Of a stretch of 64,000 nucleotides of DNA, positions 34,326 through 43,794 are shown piece after piece (positions within the stretch are counted from its first letter, which is position 1; the number at the start of each line of letters is the position of its first letter). A program made the position numbers and the translations under genes. Source of the DNA: DASXHY01 sp036272195 (GTDB taxonomy: Bacteria > Verrucomicrobiota > Verrucomicrobiia > Limisphaerales > DASXHY01). The notes under the pieces were generated by a model. That model worked only from the letters and a program-made list of their open reading frames with translations. It was not told the origin of the DNA and searched no databases. The DNA lies in NCBI GenBank assembly GCA_036272195.1, contig DATAZE010000049.1, positions 186,001 through 250,000 on the forward strand, in the 5' to 3' direction.

Positions 34326-35198
34326 ATGAAAACGTCCAGAGAACAGGTGAAATTCCGGTCTCTTGGAGACGAACTCCAAGGCGTGTTGTTCGTCCCTGAA
34401 AGCGACGGTCCCTGGCCCACGCTGATCATCTGCCACGGCGCCGGCGAGTTTAAGGAAAATTACTTCGAGATGTGCGAATGGCTTCAGGCCAAAGGCGTCG
34501 CTTCGCTGGCCATGGATATGCACGGACATGGCGCCAGTGGCGGCGAACGTTTTATTGTCAGGATGAAGGAATGGGTCCCGGATATTCGGGCGGCCCTCGA
34601 TTTTTTGGCAGCGCATCCCACGACCCGCGATTGTGCCGTCGGCGCTTTTGGTTTGTCCTCCGGCGGAACTGCCATTCTCGAAGCTGCCATTGTCGACAAC
34701 CGACTCAAGGCACTGGTCCCTCTGGATGCGACTGTCCGCAACTCTTTACCCTTCGGACTGGCGGCCTTTTTGAAGGTGCTGGTGTGGCTTGGGGCGGCAA
34801 AAAAGTCCATTACTGGGAAAGATTTGCGCGTGCCGCTGGCAAAGTTGAGCAAAGCCAACCTTGCTTCCGACCCGGAAATCCAAACCCGGCTTTTGTCGGA
34901 TCCCCGTTCCATCGAGGCATTCCTGGACTTTCCGTTTCCTTCCAGCCAGGAGGCATTTTTCATCGATACCATCGAACGAGTCGGCACCATCAAGGCGCCC
35001 ACGATGATTTTGTGGGGCGAGGATGACAAACTCGATCCGCCGGAAACCGGTCGTTTGCTGCTTGCGGCTTTAACCTGCGAAAAGCAATTGCATGTCATTC
35101 CGGGCAACGGCCACGTCGGACACCTGGACCGGAATAAAAGCAAGGTTTTCGAGTTGACGGCCGAGTGGGTAAAGAAAGCCCTCGCTCCCGCAAAATGA
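34326..35198 (+). CDS. alpha/beta hydrolase
   Basis: The 290-residue protein is an alpha/beta hydrolase of the serine aminopeptidase/dienelactone-like type: oxyanion region CHGAGEFKENYFEM, nucleophile S111 in GLSSGG, acid in WGEDDKLD and histidine in GNGHVGH. Substrate unknown. The start at 34326 (MKTSREQV) is chosen over upstream ATGs because the preceding sequence is not protein-like. Its stop overlaps the next start (ATGA), so it forms an operon with the DUF2156 gene. Confidence 0.85.
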   Translation: MKTSREQVKFRSLGDELQGVLFVPESDGPWPTLIICHGAGEFKENYFEMCEWLQAKGVASLAMDMHGHGASGGERFIVRMKEWVPDIRAALDFLAAHPTTRDCAVGAFGLSSGGTAILEAAIVDNRLKALVPLDATVRNSLPFGLAAFLKVLVWLGAAKKSITGKDLRVPLAKLSKANLASDPEIQTRLLSDPRSIEAFLDFPFPSSQEAFFIDTIERVGTIKAPTMILWGEDDKLDPPETGRLLLAALTCEKQLHVIPGNGHVGHLDRNKSKVFELTAEWVKKALAPAK

Positions 35199-36313
35199 AC
35201 GCCCGCACCACCGGCCCGCGAATCATCGAGGGGAGGGAAGCGAAATCGTTTGATCAAAACGAGAAATGGGAATTGCTTTCGCCTTTTTTAAAACAGCACG
35301 GACGAGAATCGCTGGCTTATCCCACATTGCAATCGGGAATGGAATACTTCATCGATGATTGCGGCTACATCGCCTACGTAACAGTGCAGCACCCGGTCTT
35401 CGCGCGGAAGCCGAAACAAATCGCCTTTTCCGATCCCGTCTGCGCGCAAAAGGATTATCCGAAAATCATTTCCAATTTCCTGACGCGTTATCCCGCCGGC
35501 GTGTTCGGTTGCATCTCCGAGCAATGCGCGGAGGTCCTGCACGGGATGAAATTCAAGGTGAATTGCATCGGCTGCGAAGCCGAACTGCCCATCCAGACCT
35601 ATAATACCAAGGGGAACTGGAAGGAACTCGACATGATCAAGCGCGCGCGCAACGAAGCCAAGCGCGAGGGCATTGTGATTCGCGAGGAGCGGATCGAGAA
35701 TGTCGACCCCGCACAGGTGGCCGCCATTTCCAAAAAATGGATCGGGGTCAAAAAAGTCAACGACCGCGAAATCTGGATTTACGCACGGCGACCCGTCCTT
35801 CATGCCGAGCCGGACGTTCGCAAATTTGTCGCCTACGACCGGGCCGGCGCCGTGGCGGGATTTGTGTTTTATGATCCGATGTATCGCGATGGCACCGTGT
35901 TTGGCTACGCCGCCAACATCGCGCGCGGCGATGAACAACGTTTTGGCCGCCTCATCACAGCCATTCACATGGAAGCCGTGGATGTTTTCAAAACCGAGGG
36001 CCGCGAGACGCTAAACCTTGCCCTCGCCCCGTTCGTGAAGCTGGACAGCGGAAAATACAATGACGATTGGGGGGCGAAAAAGTTTTTCGAACTCAGCGCC
36101 AAATACGGCAACAGCATTTACAACTTCACCGGCCTGGCATTTCACAAATCCAAATATCGTGGCGGCGAAAAATTTCTCTACTTCGCCTCCCGCAGCCTGC
36201 TGCCGACCAACGAGATTTATCTCGCGTTCCTGTCCGCGGATATCACCCGCAGCTATTTCGAAACCGTCGGCCGATTGCTCTGGGGCATGGCAACTTTCTG
36301 GAAAAAACCCTGA
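35195..36313 (+). CDS. DUF2156 protein (phosphatidylglycerol lysyltransferase C-terminal-like)
   Basis: The 372-residue protein has two GNAT-like halves typical of DUF2156/LPG_synthase_C, the soluble acyltransferase part of MprF-type aminoacyl-phospholipid synthases. Segments include IAFSDPVCAQKDY, EAKREGIVIREE and FVFYDPMYRDGTVFGYAANI. The MprF membrane flippase part is absent. Aminoacylation of a lipid or another acceptor is possible but unproven. It is coupled to the hydrolase gene and followed after 25 bp by the OprB porin gene. Confidence 0.8.
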   Translation: MNARTTGPRIIEGREAKSFDQNEKWELLSPFLKQHGRESLAYPTLQSGMEYFIDDCGYIAYVTVQHPVFARKPKQIAFSDPVCAQKDYPKIISNFLTRYPAGVFGCISEQCAEVLHGMKFKVNCIGCEAELPIQTYNTKGNWKELDMIKRARNEAKREGIVIREERIENVDPAQVAAISKKWIGVKKVNDREIWIYARRPVLHAEPDVRKFVAYDRAGAVAGFVFYDPMYRDGTVFGYAANIARGDEQRFGRLITAIHMEAVDVFKTEGRETLNLALAPFVKLDSGKYNDDWGAKKFFELSAKYGNSIYNFTGLAFHKSKYRGGEKFLYFASRSLLPTNEIYLAFLSADITRSYFETVGRLLWGMATFWKKP

Positions 36314-36338
36314 ACCAACACGAGTCACACTCCCACTC

Positions 36339-37763
36339 ATGAATAAAAAAACCAAAGCACTTCTTTGCGCAACCGCCTTCGCTGCCTTGATTTCGGCCCG
36401 AGCGGACAATACCGCTCCGGCGGACGCTTCCGAGCCGAAATCCAAATTGGAACGTTTCGCCGAACAGGATTATCTGCTGGGTGATTGGGGCGGCTGGCGC
36501 ACCAAACTTTCCCAACACGGCGTGGACTTTGAATTTCTCTACGGCGCGTCCGTGCCGAGCGACGTCTCCGGCGGCATTAAAACCGGCTCCCTCTACCAGG
36601 GCGTGCTCTTGATGACGCTCGACTTGAATTCAGACAAACTGCTCGGCTATCACGGCGGCACATTCCACGTCGGCTCCTTATGGTTGAACGGAGCCAAGCC
36701 GTTTTCCGATGACTATGTGGGTGATTTGAACAAGGTAAACCTCGTGGATTTTCCGAATAGTTTTCGCCTGTGGGAAATGTATTACCAGCAGCAGTTTGCC
36801 AATGATAAATTGTCGGTAAAGCTGGGCGACATGGTCGTGGACCATGATTTTATCGTGCCGGAATATTACAATTCGCTCGCCTCCATTAATTTCCTCAACC
36901 AGACCTTTTTCTATCCCACCATGGCTTTTGACGTGTGGGACATTCCCGGTTTCCCGAAGAGGAATCATGGTTTGCCTTCCACTCCGTTTGCGGCGCCCGG
37001 CGCACTTGTTCTTTGGAATCCCTCGCCGAAATTTTACGCCCAGGCGGCGGTCTACTCCGGCGACCCCGACACCACTTCGTCCGGCACCCGCTTCAACATG
37101 AGCGAGCAAGAGGGCGCGCTTTCGTATTACGAATTGGGCTACCGCCCCAATCACGGAACCAATGACACCGGCCTGGGTGGCAACTACAAAATCGGCGCGT
37201 GGCTGCATACGGGTGATTTTAATGATGTCCGGGACGGCTTAGTTAATGCCGCGTTGCAGGCGGGTGGAGGACCGGCCTTTCCCGTCCGGCTGCATCATTT
37301 CAACTACGGTGGTTATTTCCTCGGTGAACAGCAGCTTTATCGTGAGGTTGGCAAAAACGATCCGGCGCAACAAGGATTGGTCGGCTTTTTCCGCGCGTCA
37401 GCAGCGCCCGCGGACCGGAACCTGGCGGAGTACGGGTTCGATGGCGGCGTCGTTTACAAAGGCCTGATCCCGAGCCGCGATTGGGACACGCTCGGCCTGG
37501 CCGGTTCGTATCTCCGAATCAGCGATGATATCCGTCAAGGCCAGCAAATGGTAAATCGTTTTTCGGAAGGCCTCGGTGGTCCGGCGGTATTTTCAAAACT
37601 GGCTGACTACGAGGGCGTCGTTGAATTGAGTTACAAAGCCCAGATGACCGCCTGGTGGACGGTCCAACCCAGCGTTCAACGGGTGTTCCACCCCGGGGGA
37701 CGCGTCGGCGGCTCCATTTCGGACGCCTGGGTATGTATCGTTCAAACCACATTGCGATTTTGA
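36339..37763 (+). CDS. OprB-family carbohydrate porin
   Basis: The 474-residue protein has a signal peptide (cleavage after SARA), an N-terminal amphipathic segment and the OprB hallmark LLGDWGGWRTKLSQHGVDFEF, then alternating strands and a terminal Phe (TTLRF). OprB porins are substrate-selective outer-membrane channels for sugars. The ATG at 36339 is chosen for the signal peptide. It is likely the last gene of the hydrolase-DUF2156 operon. Confidence 0.9.
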   Translation: MNKKTKALLCATAFAALISARADNTAPADASEPKSKLERFAEQDYLLGDWGGWRTKLSQHGVDFEFLYGASVPSDVSGGIKTGSLYQGVLLMTLDLNSDKLLGYHGGTFHVGSLWLNGAKPFSDDYVGDLNKVNLVDFPNSFRLWEMYYQQQFANDKLSVKLGDMVVDHDFIVPEYYNSLASINFLNQTFFYPTMAFDVWDIPGFPKRNHGLPSTPFAAPGALVLWNPSPKFYAQAAVYSGDPDTTSSGTRFNMSEQEGALSYYELGYRPNHGTNDTGLGGNYKIGAWLHTGDFNDVRDGLVNAALQAGGGPAFPVRLHHFNYGGYFLGEQQLYREVGKNDPAQQGLVGFFRASAAPADRNLAEYGFDGGVVYKGLIPSRDWDTLGLAGSYLRISDDIRQGQQMVNRFSEGLGGPAVFSKLADYEGVVELSYKAQMTAWWTVQPSVQRVFHPGGRVGGSISDAWVCIVQTTLRF

Positions 37764-38074
37764 TTTTCCTGAAATAAAAACGCGCGGCCAATTGATCTCA
37801 GCCAGTGCCAGGATCAACCGGTAATTGCGTCGCCGACGCAAAAAACACTGTATCCGATCGTCGGCGGCTCCAAAAATTGGACACTTATTACCGCTCGGAC
37901 GGGCGAATCCGACACCCTTCCCTGATATTCGGCGGCAAATATCGTGCAGGGGGAAAGACCTGTAAATTACTTTGTTCGTTGGCTCGGAAAATGGTAATTG
38001 TCGAGTTAAAGTTCAAATCAGCGTTTCCGTTGCGAAACGGAGTTTGCGGGGCGGCGCGCCAATAAAAGATTAAG
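37764..38074. promoter_or_regulatory. upstream region of the phc-like cassette
   Basis: The 311-bp gap has no gene. A GC-rich hairpin (TTGCGTCG at 37825-37832, CGACGCAA at 37834-37841) lies 62 bp after the OprB stop. The last ~110 bp are AT-richer and should contain the promoter for the methyltransferase-kinase cassette. I cannot define -35/-10 boxes with confidence. Confidence 0.4.
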
Positions 38075-39529
38075 ATGGGCACACAAAACAACCAAACAAA
38101 TGGTGTTTCCCGAGCCGGTGACGTAAAAGACGCTCACGTGGCAGGCCAGACTATCCAGGGCATAGCCCTTCACGGAACGCTCGTCCGTCTGAACCGCCAC
38201 GCTGCCACATTTGAAATCTATAATCCGGCTTTGATTTTGCGCACCTCGGAGGTGATCGAGGATTTCAAAATCGTCGTGCGCGAGCGGACGATTTATTTCG
38301 GCAAGGCGGTCGTGCGCAGTGTGATTAACGCAGGCTCAGCCACGCTTTGCGAAGTGACCCTCAGCGTCAGCGCGTGGCGGGACGTGCAGTTTGGTTCGGA
38401 TGCGAACCGCGAGGGATTGTCGGCGGACTTCGAGGAATTCGTCCAGGGCTGGCAGAAAAATTACAAGGTTTCGGCGGAATTCAAAGTCGCCGTGGCCGAC
38501 ATCCAATCGTTCCTGATGGATTTGCGGGCGTGGGTGGAGCAAATCGAATTGGGCATCCGCTCCTCGCCGACGCCAAACCACGCCGCACTCGAGCGGGCGG
38601 CTATTGACGAATTGCGCGATCCCATCATTTCCGCGCTGGACACGCTCTTCGAAAAATTTGAGACCATTAGCGTTGCTTTGGATGGCGAAAGCCGTCCGGC
38701 TTATCGGAGTTACGTCCAACGCCACCTTCACCCCATCGTTCTGTGCGCACCATTTGCGTATCGAAGCTTCGAAAAACCGCTGGGTTACGCGGGCGATTAT
38801 GAGTTGGTGAACATGATGGTGGGCGATCCGCTCCAGGGCGGCTCCTTGTTCGCCAAGATATTCAACGTTTGGCTGCTGCACCAGGGTTCCGCCGCGGCAC
38901 ATCGCAATCGCATCCGGATTTTGAAACAGCGATTGGTCGAGGAAGCGGCCACGGCGAAACGGGAGGGCCGCATCGCCCGCATCTTGAGCCTGGGCTGCGG
39001 CCCGGCCTGGGAAGTGCGCGAATTCATGGAGCAGAGCGAACTGAGCAACAGCACGCAGTTTACCCTGCTGGATTTCGACGAGGAAACGCTCCGCCACACC
39101 TCGGAAGCGCTTTCGCAACGGCAGCAGCGTTTCGGCCGCACCACCGCGATCCATCTGGTCCGGCGTTCCGTTCATCAGTTGCTGAAAAATTCCGTGCGGT
39201 CCGAAAACCTTTCCGGCAATGGGAAATTCGATTTCATTTATTGCGCCGGTTTGTTCGATTACCTCTCCGACCGAACCTGCAAACAATTGGTCGGTCTTTT
39301 CTACGACTGGCTCAATCCCAACGGGCTGGTGCTCGTCACCAACGTCACCCCTTCGAGTCCTAATCAGGGAAGCCTGGAGTTGATTCTGGATTGGCATCTC
39401 AATTATCGCGATACGCCTCGGTTCAAGCTTCTTTGTCCCGATGCAATCCCCGCGGACACCATCCGCGTCCAAAGCGATGAAACCGGCGTGAACCTGTTTC
39501 TGGAAGCCCGCAAACCCAATGGGACCTGA
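38075..39529 (+). CDS. PhcB-like SAM-dependent methyltransferase (3-hydroxy fatty acid methyl ester synthase family)
   Basis: The 484-residue protein has an N-terminal beta-rich, PilZ-like segment (~25-110), a helical middle, and a class I SAM-dependent methyltransferase domain with motif I at ILSLGCGPAWEV (~302) and an acidic LLDFDEE next. The segment YRSFEKPLGYAGDYELVNMM is a hallmark, as I recall it, of the family annotated as extracellular-factor 3-hydroxypalmitic acid methyl ester synthases. Its founder, Ralstonia PhcB, makes the quorum signal. Its stop overlaps the next gene by 11 bp, and that gene encodes a PhcS/PhcR-like kinase. The product could be a different acyl methyl ester. Confidence 0.85.
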   Translation: MGTQNNQTNGVSRAGDVKDAHVAGQTIQGIALHGTLVRLNRHAATFEIYNPALILRTSEVIEDFKIVVRERTIYFGKAVVRSVINAGSATLCEVTLSVSAWRDVQFGSDANREGLSADFEEFVQGWQKNYKVSAEFKVAVADIQSFLMDLRAWVEQIELGIRSSPTPNHAALERAAIDELRDPIISALDTLFEKFETISVALDGESRPAYRSYVQRHLHPIVLCAPFAYRSFEKPLGYAGDYELVNMMVGDPLQGGSLFAKIFNVWLLHQGSAAAHRNRIRILKQRLVEEAATAKREGRIARILSLGCGPAWEVREFMEQSELSNSTQFTLLDFDEETLRHTSEALSQRQQRFGRTTAIHLVRRSVHQLLKNSVRSENLSGNGKFDFIYCAGLFDYLSDRTCKQLVGLFYDWLNPNGLVLVTNVTPSSPNQGSLELILDWHLNYRDTPRFKLLCPDAIPADTIRVQSDETGVNLFLEARKPNGT

Positions 39530-42179
39530 CGAACAATTATTGCAGCAGACCGAGTTCCGTGAGGCCTTCCTCTCGCATGAGCAGCAGGTCAGGATCCGGA
39601 CCGGCAAACTCGCTTGCGCGCTGGTGTTTTTCCTGATGCCCTTCGGGGTAACGCTCGATTTTTTTGTCTATCCTGATCATGTCGCCGCTTTCTTTAGGCT
39701 CCGGCTTTTGTGCTCCCTGCTGGTCGCGGTGGTTTGGGCTCTCCATTTCACTTCCGTGGCGCGAAAACAGTATCCGCTGGTCGGCCTGCCCATCGTCCTG
39801 CTGCCCGCCTTTTTCATCACCTTGATGGTTTACCAGACGGACGCTGTTTCTCCTTATTATGCGGGCCTGAACCTGATCATGCTCGCGGTCAGCGCGGTCG
39901 GGCATTGGAGCGTGCTGGAGACTCTCCTGGCGGTGGGTTCGGTGATCGTCATGTATCTTTTCGCGTACGTGGCCAGGCGGCCCGACCCGCAGGAATTCCG
40001 GTTCTTTTTCAACGACGTCTATTTTCTTTCTCTCACCGGGATCATCGTCGTCAGCGGAAATTATATTTTTAACCGATTGAGTTTTCGCGAGTTCGCCCTG
40101 CGGTTCGAGCTGGATCGAAACAAAAAGGCGCTGGAGGAAAGCAATCAAAAACTCGTCGAATTGGACCAGATCAAGAGCCGGTTCTTCGCGAACATCAGCC
40201 ACGAGTTGCGCACGCCGCTCACGCTGTTGCTCGCGCCGCTGGAAACCTTGATGCAACGATTCAACCACTCCTTCGACGGTGAAACCCGCGAAGTGCTCGA
40301 CACCATGCACTCCAACGGCATGCGGCTTTTGAAACTTATCAACGACCTGCTCGACCTCGTACGGCTCGAATCCGGGCGTTTGGAAGTCAAACACGAGCCA
40401 CTCGACGTCAGCGATTTCGTCAAAGGCCTCGCGAGCGCCGCCCGGCAAGTGGCTGACGACAAACGCCTCCGGTTGGAAACGATCATTGACCCGGAACTGG
40501 GGGCTGTGGCGGCAGACCGCGACAAGCTCGAAAAAATTGTTTTGAACCTGGTTTTCAACGCGCTGAAATTCACACCTGCCGGCGGCCGCGTGGAATTGCG
40601 CGCCCAGAAAAAAGACGACCTGTTTGTCATCACCGTGTCCGACACCGGCATGGGAATCTCAGCGAAGAACCTGCCGTTTGTATTCGATCGTTTCTGGCAG
40701 GCGGATGGCACGTCCAAACGCAAATACCAGGGCGTCGGCATCGGCCTGGCGTTGGTGAAGGAATTGACGGAAGTCCAGGGCGGCAAGGTTAACGTGGAAA
40801 GCACCGAAGGCAAAGGCACCGTTTTTACCGTGCAACTGCCCTATCAAAAAGCGGACGCAATCGCAAAACCAGAGCCTACGGAGGACTCGGAAACGACCGA
40901 TTTCCGCGAGCAACGCACAGTTTCATCAGAGGAATGGCTCGCGAATTTATATCGGCGCGCGGAATTGTTCCCGGCGATGACGCCCGTGCAGGAAACGCTC
41001 AAACCGGTCGAGACCGCGCGCAACGGCCGTCAGCCCAAGTTGCTGGTGGCGGACGACGAACCGGATATGCTGCGATTCCTGAAATCGCAACTCATCCGGC
41101 ATTACGAAGTGATCGAAGCCGTGGACGGCCAGCAGGCGATTGAAAAAGCCTCCCAATTCCTGCCGGACATCATCCTGCTGGACATGATGATGCCGGAAAA
41201 AGACGGCTTACAGGCGTGTCGCGAGTTGCGGGAACGGACTTCCACGCAGAGCATCCCCATCATTTTGCTCACGGCGCGCGCGGACGAGGAAACCAAGCTG
41301 GCAGCGTTAAGCGCCGGCGCGAGCGACTTCCTTCCGAAACCGTTTTCGACGACGGAACTTCACGTGCGCATCAAAAATCTCGTTGAATCGCACCATTTCC
41401 AGACCAAGCTCTCCAAACAAAACCAAGCCCTCGAATCCACCATCGAGCAGCTCAAGGAAACGGAATCGCAACTGGTGCAGACCGAAAAGCTGGCGTCATT
41501 GGGCCGCATGAGCGCGGGCATCATTCACGAAATCAACAACCCGCTGAACTTCGCGACCACCGGCCTGTATACCTTGCGCAACAAAGGCAAATATCTCGCG
41601 ACCGAGCAGCAGGCGGAATATGCGGAAGTTTTGAAAGACGTCGAAGAAGGCATCAAGCGGGTGAAAACCATTGTGTCTGATTTGCGAATGTTCACCCATC
41701 CGGATACCGAGAGCCGCGACCAGGTGGAAGTGGCCGAAGTGGTCAGCTCAGCCTTGCGTTTCCTGGCCAACGAATGGAAGGACCGCGTGCAAATTGACCA
41801 GACGCTGGATCCGCACCAGACCGTCTGGGCAAACAAAAACAAGCTGATCCATGTATTTACGAACCTGTTGCAGAATTCGCTCGACGCCTTGAAGGACAAG
41901 GAATTCAACAACGGCGAGAAGCCCGCGATCACCATTGGGGGTGGCATCGAAAACGGGCGCAGCATCGTGCGCGTGCGCGACAATGGCCCGGGCATCGACG
42001 CGCAACACCTGGACAAAATCTTCGACCCGTTCTTCACAACCAAGGACGTGGGCGCAGGAATGGGGCTCGGACTGAGCATTTGCTACCGCATTGTTCAGGA
42101 AAATGAGGGCCGGATTGCCGTGAAAACCGAAGTGGGCAAGTATTGTGAGTTTACGCTGGAGTTTCCGGCCAAAGGATGA
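39519..42179 (+). CDS. membrane histidine kinase fused to REC-histidine kinase (PhcS-PhcR-like)
   Basis: The 886-residue protein has six predicted membrane helices (~31-185), a coiled coil, a first HisKA/HATPase kinase (H228 in NISHELRTPLTLL; DTGMGI, GVGIGLAL), a receiver (~507-625; D555 in ILLDMMMPEKDG), a second coiled coil and a second kinase (H670 in IIHEINNPLNF; DNGPGI, GMGLGLSI). In Ralstonia, PhcS is a membrane kinase and PhcR an unusual receiver-kinase; this chain contains both in order. It is inferred to sense the methyl ester made by the upstream enzyme. Confidence 0.88.
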   Translation: MGPDEQLLQQTEFREAFLSHEQQVRIRTGKLACALVFFLMPFGVTLDFFVYPDHVAAFFRLRLLCSLLVAVVWALHFTSVARKQYPLVGLPIVLLPAFFITLMVYQTDAVSPYYAGLNLIMLAVSAVGHWSVLETLLAVGSVIVMYLFAYVARRPDPQEFRFFFNDVYFLSLTGIIVVSGNYIFNRLSFREFALRFELDRNKKALEESNQKLVELDQIKSRFFANISHELRTPLTLLLAPLETLMQRFNHSFDGETREVLDTMHSNGMRLLKLINDLLDLVRLESGRLEVKHEPLDVSDFVKGLASAARQVADDKRLRLETIIDPELGAVAADRDKLEKIVLNLVFNALKFTPAGGRVELRAQKKDDLFVITVSDTGMGISAKNLPFVFDRFWQADGTSKRKYQGVGIGLALVKELTEVQGGKVNVESTEGKGTVFTVQLPYQKADAIAKPEPTEDSETTDFREQRTVSSEEWLANLYRRAELFPAMTPVQETLKPVETARNGRQPKLLVADDEPDMLRFLKSQLIRHYEVIEAVDGQQAIEKASQFLPDIILLDMMMPEKDGLQACRELRERTSTQSIPIILLTARADEETKLAALSAGASDFLPKPFSTTELHVRIKNLVESHHFQTKLSKQNQALESTIEQLKETESQLVQTEKLASLGRMSAGIIHEINNPLNFATTGLYTLRNKGKYLATEQQAEYAEVLKDVEEGIKRVKTIVSDLRMFTHPDTESRDQVEVAEVVSSALRFLANEWKDRVQIDQTLDPHQTVWANKNKLIHVFTNLLQNSLDALKDKEFNNGEKPAITIGGGIENGRSIVRVRDNGPGIDAQHLDKIFDPFFTTKDVGAGMGLGLSICYRIVQENEGRIAVKTEVGKYCEFTLEFPAKG

Positions 42180-42203
42180 GAATAACAACACAGCCAGTCT
42201 GAT

Positions 42204-43466
42204 ATGGACAACCTTTACGACTATAAAAAGTACGCCATCCTCTACGTGGATGACGAAGAGAAGTCACTCAAATACTTTGCGCGCGCCTTCGAGGATCATT
42301 TTCGCGTTCTGACCGCCGCGAACGCGCAGGACGGGCTGAAATTGATCGAACAACACGGCGAGGACATCGGCGTGCTGATGACCGATCAGCGGATGCCCGG
42401 CGAAAAGGGCGTCTGGCTCCTCGAGAAAGCGCGCCAGATGCATCCGCGCACCATCCGCATCCTAGCGACTGCTTATTCCGACATGGAAGCCGCCATTTCA
42501 GCGGTAAACACCGGCGCAATCTACAAATACGTCACCAAACCCTGGGACCCGGAGCAATTGGAAGAAACATTAAAACGTGCACTGGAATTTTTCCTCGTCC
42601 AAAACGAACGCGACCAGTTGTTGCGCGAAAAAATGTCCGTGCTGCACAACATGATGATCGCCGACCGCATTGTGAGCCTCGGATTGCTTGCGGCGGGCCT
42701 GAGTCATCACATCCGCAATTCATTGGTGGCCGTGAAAACGTTTTTGGATCTGGCACCCACCAAAATGGCCGAAGAAAAAATGAATCTCGACGGCCTGCGC
42801 AACCCGGATTTCTGGAAAGAATATTACCAGAGCGTCCAGGGGCAGATCGAACGCATCAACAATTTGCTCAAAGACCTATGGACGGCCTCGGAAAAACCGT
42901 CGTTCGAATTCACCGACGAGGTGCAACTCCGGGAAGTGGTCGAAGCCAGCATTGAAACGGTCAAAGCCGGTCTGGCCGCGAAAAACATCAAGGTCAAAAA
43001 CGAAATCCCAACCTCATTGCCCACCATGAAGGTGGACAAACCGAAGTTTTATCGCCTGTTTGAGTTGTTGCTTAAGGATGAAGTGGCCACGCTGCCGGCC
43101 GGCAGCGAAGTCACGCTCAAAGCCGAGCCATACAACGGCACCGCGCGCCCGGGGGTATTGATCCAGGTCAGCGACAATGGACCGGGACTGCCGCAAGAAG
43201 CTTTGCGACTCGTGTTCGATCCGTTTGTCGTCCGCAGTGACAGCCCGATGGAATACGGCATTCATTTGATGGCGGTTTATTTCATCGTGCACCATCACGG
43301 CGGTAAGATTGAAGCGCGCAGCGACGAAGGCAAAGGAACATTCTTCACCATCCGCCTGCCGATCGACCCCGAATCCACGCCGTCCTCCAACGCTGGCGAC
43401 ACGGAATTTCTCCGCAAAGTGCTGCTCAATGATACGCTGTGGGAAAAGTTGATCGCGTCGCAATAG
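42204..43466 (+). CDS. receiver protein with degenerate histidine kinase domain (PhcQ-like)
   Basis: The 420-residue protein has an N-terminal receiver (D61 in MTDQRMPGEKG, K112 in VTKPWDP), a linker helix and a kinase-like module. The H-box is AAGLSHHIRNSL (H168/H169). In the ATP-binding part, G1 (DNGPGLP) is intact, but the N-box reads ELLLKDEVATL without the Mg-binding Asn, and the G2 glycines are lost (MEYGIHLM). It may receive phosphate from the upstream hybrid kinase but probably cannot autophosphorylate. By position it corresponds to phcQ. It starts 24 bp after the kinase gene. Confidence 0.85.
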   Translation: MDNLYDYKKYAILYVDDEEKSLKYFARAFEDHFRVLTAANAQDGLKLIEQHGEDIGVLMTDQRMPGEKGVWLLEKARQMHPRTIRILATAYSDMEAAISAVNTGAIYKYVTKPWDPEQLEETLKRALEFFLVQNERDQLLREKMSVLHNMMIADRIVSLGLLAAGLSHHIRNSLVAVKTFLDLAPTKMAEEKMNLDGLRNPDFWKEYYQSVQGQIERINNLLKDLWTASEKPSFEFTDEVQLREVVEASIETVKAGLAAKNIKVKNEIPTSLPTMKVDKPKFYRLFELLLKDEVATLPAGSEVTLKAEPYNGTARPGVLIQVSDNGPGLPQEALRLVFDPFVVRSDSPMEYGIHLMAVYFIVHHHGGKIEARSDEGKGTFFTIRLPIDPESTPSSNAGDTEFLRKVLLNDTLWEKLIASQ

Positions 43467-43554
43467 AGGTGAGTTTTTGCGATTTGCAGTCGGACGATTT
43501 TTGCGGCTTTTCTTTATCTCAAAGAAACGAATAAACTCGGCCGCGGTGATCAGC

Positions 43555-43785
43555 ATGCGTGCGCAGAACGAGAAAAAATTTGATGGTTGGGAAGATTTGT
43601 CCAATGGAGGACGTCGCTATCGGCTCGATGTGCCAGGCAGATTGGGTTGGGTCGCACGTTACCTGAAAGAGGTTGACGCGAACGAAGTCACCATCCACTT
43701 CTGGCAGGAAATTTACGATGACACCACCAAATTGACCGAAATCCACGAGAAATTCCCGGTGGATAAAGGCCACCGGAAAGTATAG
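43555..43785 (+). CDS. small hypothetical protein
   Basis: The 76-residue protein is compact and beta-rich (GRRYRLDVPGRLGWVARYLK, then VTIHFWQEIYDD), ending DKGHRKV. I do not recognise it with confidence. The start at 43555 is chosen over 43477, whose extra residues look non-coding. It is followed after 9 bp by another small gene, and the pair looks like a two-gene cassette, possibly toxin-antitoxin-like. Confidence 0.6.
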   Translation: MRAQNEKKFDGWEDLSNGGRRYRLDVPGRLGWVARYLKEVDANEVTIHFWQEIYDDTTKLTEIHEKFPVDKGHRKV

Positions 43786-43794
43786 GATATTGCT

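Noticed and set aside
38336..39607. 423-codon minus-strand frame
   Set aside because: Shadow of the PhcB-like gene; composition is that of a complementary frame and no motif is visible.
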